Shown here in pieces: positions 60,361-64,000 of a DNA stretch of 64,000 nucleotides. The notes under the pieces are model-generated. The model worked only from the letters and a program-made list of their open reading frames with translations, was not told where the DNA came from and did not search any database. Numbering within the stretch: position 1 is the stretch's first letter; every line of letters starts with the position of its first letter. The stretch is from Massospora cicadina (lineage: Eukaryota; Entomophthoromycota; Entomophthoromycetes; Entomophthorales; Entomophthoraceae), in the NCBI GenBank assembly GCA_022478985.1, contig JAKSZP010002665.1, positions 186,001 through 250,000 of the forward strand, read 5' to 3'. A program made the translations under genes and the position numbers.

Positions 60361-61985
60361 GTGCTGGGAATGATGGGTTACATGCTAGTTTAAAAGAAGT
60401 TTTAATGTAAAATAATTAACAACTTTATCAATGTAGTTTCAGAGCCATGGAAGCTCCTGAAACCGCCATGAACAATGAGCTCCTAAATGAGCAACTAAAC
60501 TTTTTATAATTCCTCCTGATTCTGCCGGATTAACTTGGAGATATCTTGCCATTAGAAATTTCCTGATTTTTCTGTATCATTCAGTAAAGATGCCATTTGA
60601 AAACCTCCAAATTATACCGCATTGTTTAGAAAAGATTTGTGCCATTTGATAATCACCATACCCTACAAAGTCCCAAACTTCTACCAAAGTTATATATATC
60701 CCTGTATTTTAATCAATAAAGATATACTTGTTTGCATCCTCACCTTTTGCCTAGTTTTTACTAGATATTGCCTAGCTTTGAAATACAATTTGCATTCATT
60801 TTTAGTAGAGATTTTCCTTGGCAACGACCTCAATTTGGCCAAGATAAGACCTAGAGACACAAAGTCTACTAGAAGTTTCCACAGGTTCTATTACAACTAT
60901 AAATTGTGTAGATTATCCAATGAACCATCCTTTTTAAATGAAAGAGACTCATATTGATGCTTTCTTCCAGGACTCTTCTGATGCTATCTGGTGAAGACGT
61001 ACCTTCACATGAAAAATCCAAGCTATATTAGTCCTACCAATATGAGGAAGAATATGAGCTTGACCAGATGTGTCAATTTCAATAACCAATTTATTTCACT
61101 TCTGAGCACTTGAAAGCTTGATAACATAGCAATAAAGATCCTGACTATTTCATCCCCTGACAATATCTTTATTAAATCCAGGCTGCTAAAGTAGCTGAGA
61201 CTGTAAAGGCCTTACTTCTTTGAATCATCACCCCTGGGAGGAGAACAAATAATAGTTACTCCTCTCAGGTTGCTCCCAATCTGATGCATCTATCTTCTTC
61301 ACACATTATTCCTATTATTGAAGTAGGAGTGGCTCAAATTGAATCTTATCTATGAATATTCATTCACCTCATTATTTATCAGCAGATGCAAATATTAGGT
61401 TTACATCATATGGAAATCCAACAGTAAAATGGACTCTCACAGAAACTTCAATTTGATTTTTTGACTTTTATGAAGCAGCTTTCAATTTTGGTTTGGATAA
61501 TCGCAAAGCTAATTTATATAACTGGAGAGAGATTCTTTAAATCCAAATCCACCTAGCTTTAATTTATGATGGAGTTGTATGGTACCTACATAATGAACTT
61601 ACTCAGTGGATGTCCCATGCCACCACTTACTTGAACCAGCAAGTGGAGCGCTTTGACTGAGATTATTAACCAAATTACCAAACATTGCTAAACTACTGAT
61701 TCTCAAGTCAACGAATCAGCTACCTGGATTTGGCATTGAGTGAGAGGATTGCCATGCTGCTTATTTATAAAGTTATTATCCAAAAAGGACCTCTCAGATC
61801 TACTGGCCTATTGGCCCTAAAGGGGACAAGGGTCCAGGGCCTGAAAGTTCTCGCAGATTCCATGGGACCTCCTCAACTATTGGGCCATCTTTCAATAAAA
61901 CCCACAAAGCTTAGATTAAAGCCCTTGAACAACTTTTAAAGGTGTCTCAAGGAGCATGGATGAGCACTAAAGGGGATTTTCTTGA
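60361..61985. other. AT-rich region without clear genes
   Basis: A 111-codon plus frame at 60622-60957 is open but lacks recognisable features and an ATG start. Near 61730-61939 a 69-codon frame (KGPLRSTGLLALKGTRVQG) may be upstream sequence of the decayed gag that follows. No other signal seen. Confidence 0.4.
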
Positions 61986-61989
61986 CGAG

Positions 61990-62900
61990 GATCTAACACT
62001 GATATCATTGCACAACATAATTTCTTCCATTCACCAATACTGTTCTTGGTTATTCATCTTACAGAAATTATACAAAAGTGAATGACAACTTGAGAAAATG
62101 TTTGCTAAACTTCAAAATTGGTGCTAAACAAGATAACTGTTGTCCAAAGTAGAAAGCCGTTCTGATGAGATTGAAGGCCTCTGGCAATTCCTAGATAACA
62201 AAGCCTCACTCACTCATATTAATAAATATTAGCATAACCTACAGGATGATATGAATGTGTTCTGACATCAAGTCAATAAGGCTATCCACCAAAATGAAGA
62301 GAAACCACTGAGCCAATTGAGTCTGAATTGGCTCATTCTCCAGATATTTATGATCTCTCTGCACCTGTTGGGTTTTTCAACTGACCTTTAAAGAGAAGCA
62401 TGTGCCTGGGACCAGAATCATCCATTCATATCTTTATATGTATGAAAATGAGATGGAATTGACTACAGACTGCCAAAAGTGCAGCACATACAAATCTGTT
62501 TTGATAATAAGACCTAAGAGATCATGATTCCAAATTTTAAGGAATTTAGCACTTGGGCTGAGTTAAAAAATGCCCTTATCAAAGAATTTAGAAGTAATGT
62601 AACACTTTCTAACCAAAAAATAGGCTTTTATGTGTATCTGCCCTAGATATGGAGAGAAAAATACTGTTGTTCGCTGGACAGTTTTTATAATGGAGTTAGC
62701 TGAGCCAGAGGTACTCTAAGCACCTAACAAATGGTCACAGACTCACATTCATGCAGTAGGATGATTTTGGAGATCTAAGCCTCGACGCAGCCCTTGCTCT
62801 TATTGCAGAATCTTTGGTCATCAGGATGATGCCTGTTAGAAGAAAAAAAATCCAAGAATACAAGAAAAACAGAGTTAGCTTAGGGTGCAAGGCCCCTTAT
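61990..62900 (+). pseudogene. gag: Decayed Ty3/gypsy Gag with CCHC zinc knuckle
   Basis: Frames contain FKEKHVPGTRIIHSYLYMYE and TTDCQKCSTYK (about 62380-62500), aligning with element B Gag (FKDKFIPEEGSIASFLYIYE ... TDCQKAKHVL). A perfect knuckle CSYCRIFGHQDDAC lies at 62795-62836. Upstream helical sequence (about 62150-62300) matches the coiled-coil N-terminus. No protease follows: the copy ends before the minus-strand gene at 63131. Same family as B and C. Confidence 0.8.
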
Positions 62901-63130
62901 GATGATTGCTTTGCGCCTCATCACACATTTTAAGTTCCTTCCAACTCTAGATGTTCAATTTATTCATGGTACGCCGACCAGGGGACAGACAGTAACAAAT
63001 CACAACACCTAAAATGACAAAATAAAACTACTAACCAAGTGGGAAGCAGAAACTGCTAACCCACCATGGCAGAAGGTGAGGAGGGGTTGGGGGGTTGGTT
63101 TTAAGAAAGACCCGCCTCAATCATGGGATG

Positions 63131-64000
63131 TTAGTTACAGTACTGGACCAGAGCAGAGATCCAGGGTGTTAGGGCATCCGCATAGTGGGGGTGAAGGTCA
63201 GCATAGTAAGAGTTTTCCACTTCCTCATCAAGATAATGATGGGAAAGTGATTCAACAAAAGCTGCGAGGAGAATTTCAGCTTCTTTGCGGGCTTCAGGAA
63301 GTTGGGTGGAAAGGGAGATACTGTGGCGGGTGATTTTGGCTGAGGGGTTGAATGAAGCAAGCGTTGAGACATTCATAACAGCAACTTCAGCATCATCAAA
63401 TAGTTTTAAGATGTCACTGCAGGCAGATTCAGGGAAGTCAGGGGGGAAGAAGAGGGTGGGCAGGCCATGCTGGAACTGAGCCACTGACTGGGCCACCGCG
63501 GTGCATAGTTTTGGGCACTGAGGAGAGGCCACCGCAGCTAAGGCGAGCTGGTGGTCACTTTGTAAGGGGGCTGTATTGGGAAGAGGAGCAAAATAATGAA
63601 GGGTAGGGGTTTCATCGAAGTTGGGAAGAAAAAATTCTGCCTGACCATAATCAAATTGGCAGAGAGGTTGACCTGTATGCTTACTAATGAGGACATTACC
63701 TGATTCATCAGTCTCAGCCAATAGATCCCATGGATTTTGGTTTACTGGAATAGTGGCGTTCAAATTCAGGTGGGTGGTATTGGGTGAATGGGTGGCTGCT
63801 TGGGTGCCAATGGTGGTCCAAGCATTGCTCTGATTGGCTGGGGTGGATTTAGGTGGGAGAGTGAGGCTGGAGTTTTTGGGGGGCTGATTTTCCATGCAGG
63901 CCCACTGAACGAGATTGGAGGGCGGAAGGGGGCAGCAAAGCGCCCCATACTGAACCTCCAGAGGGGGGCTCAGAAGCTGCAGCAGCGGAATTGGCCTGAG
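63131..64000 (-). CDS. Long ORF of unknown function, open to the window edge
   Basis: 290 open codons on the minus strand from base 64000 to the stop before 63131; the internal Met at 63895 need not be the start. The N-terminal part is Pro/Thr/Asn-rich (NSSLTLPPKSTPANQSNAWT). Then NPWDLLAETDESGNVLI, GLPTLFFPPDFPESACSDIL and SHHYLDEEVENSYYADLHPH. Two blocks align with decayed sequence at 7.3-7.8 kb, where a CCHC knuckle lies upstream. That suggests a multi-copy Gag-like or LINE ORF1-like protein. Uninterrupted, so perhaps recent. Confidence 0.65.
   Translation of the reverse strand, partial: LRPIPLLQLLSPPLEVQYGALCCPLPPSNLVQWACMENQPPKNSSLTLPPKSTPANQSNAWTTIGTQAATHSPNTTHLNLNATIPVNQNPWDLLAETDESGNVLISKHTGQPLCQFDYGQAEFFLPNFDETPTLHYFAPLPNTAPLQSDHQLALAAVASPQCPKLCTAVAQSVAQFQHGLPTLFFPPDFPESACSDILKLFDDAEVAVMNVSTLASFNPSAKITRHSISLSTQLPEARKEAEILLAAFVESLSHHYLDEEVENSYYADLHPHYADALTPWISALVQYCN

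Noticed and set aside
60622..60957. 111-codon plus-strand ORF as a gene
   Set aside because: No ATG start, no recognisable motif, amino-acid mix typical of AT-rich chance frames.

Overview
The window looks like repeat-dense, AT-rich fungal DNA. My best inference is a rust fungus (Pucciniales) or a similar basidiomycete with a very repeat-rich genome. This rests on element types, nesting depth and one effector-like secreted protein gene; no marker gene fixes the taxon. I see no rRNA gene, canonical tRNA gene, CRISPR array or bacterial-style operon. Nearly all coding sequence belongs to decayed Ty3/gypsy LTR retrotransposons, and two nested stacks can be resolved from target-site duplications (TSDs).

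Left part (1-13.4 kb): a minus-strand gypsy element A (about 1-4.29 kb, 3' end off the window). Next is a plus-strand gypsy F (about 4.93-8.84 kb), interrupted at 7.01-8.43 kb by a minus-strand poly(A)-tailed retrocopy with a zinc knuckle. A plus-strand gypsy G follows (about 9.54-13.3 kb).

Stack 1 (13.3-26.5 kb): a minus-strand repeat D is split by gypsy C (14037-25428, TSD GGGCC). C's gag is split by gypsy B (15515-20724, minus, TSD ATCTT), which has Gag and protease but no RT, RNase H or integrase core. B's upstream LTR carries a tRNA-derived SINE.

Stack 2 (26.5-48.6 kb): a Copia-like LTR (26549-27239) is followed by gypsy H (27372-48634, minus, TSD CTAGC). H contains two plus-strand chromodomain gypsy elements: E1 (30388-36375, TSD TTTTA) and E2 (39887-46882, imperfect TSD). 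E1 is the youngest and most complete. E1 and E2 show Tf1/sushi-type self-priming: the base after the LTR pairs with the inferred mRNA 5' end. Their Gag reading frame appears to start inside the LTR, cross the primer site, and encode several membrane-spanning segments. Element A has a matching uninterrupted membrane ORF. This is the most unusual thing I found. E2 also carries, between gag and protease, a copy of repeat D with its own two-segment membrane ORF.

Right part (48.6-64 kb): mostly gene-poor. It holds one likely host gene, a secreted protein gene at 51967-52916 with a single frameshift in a C run and unusually high CpG. It also holds two further tRNA-derived SINEs, a threefold tandem array of a roughly 1.2 kb unit (55.57-60.36 kb), a decayed gag with zinc knuckle (about 62-62.9 kb), and a long minus-strand ORF open to the right edge, related to the 7-8.4 kb retrocopy.

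All similarities were judged by eye from translation and self-comparison within the window; no database search was run.
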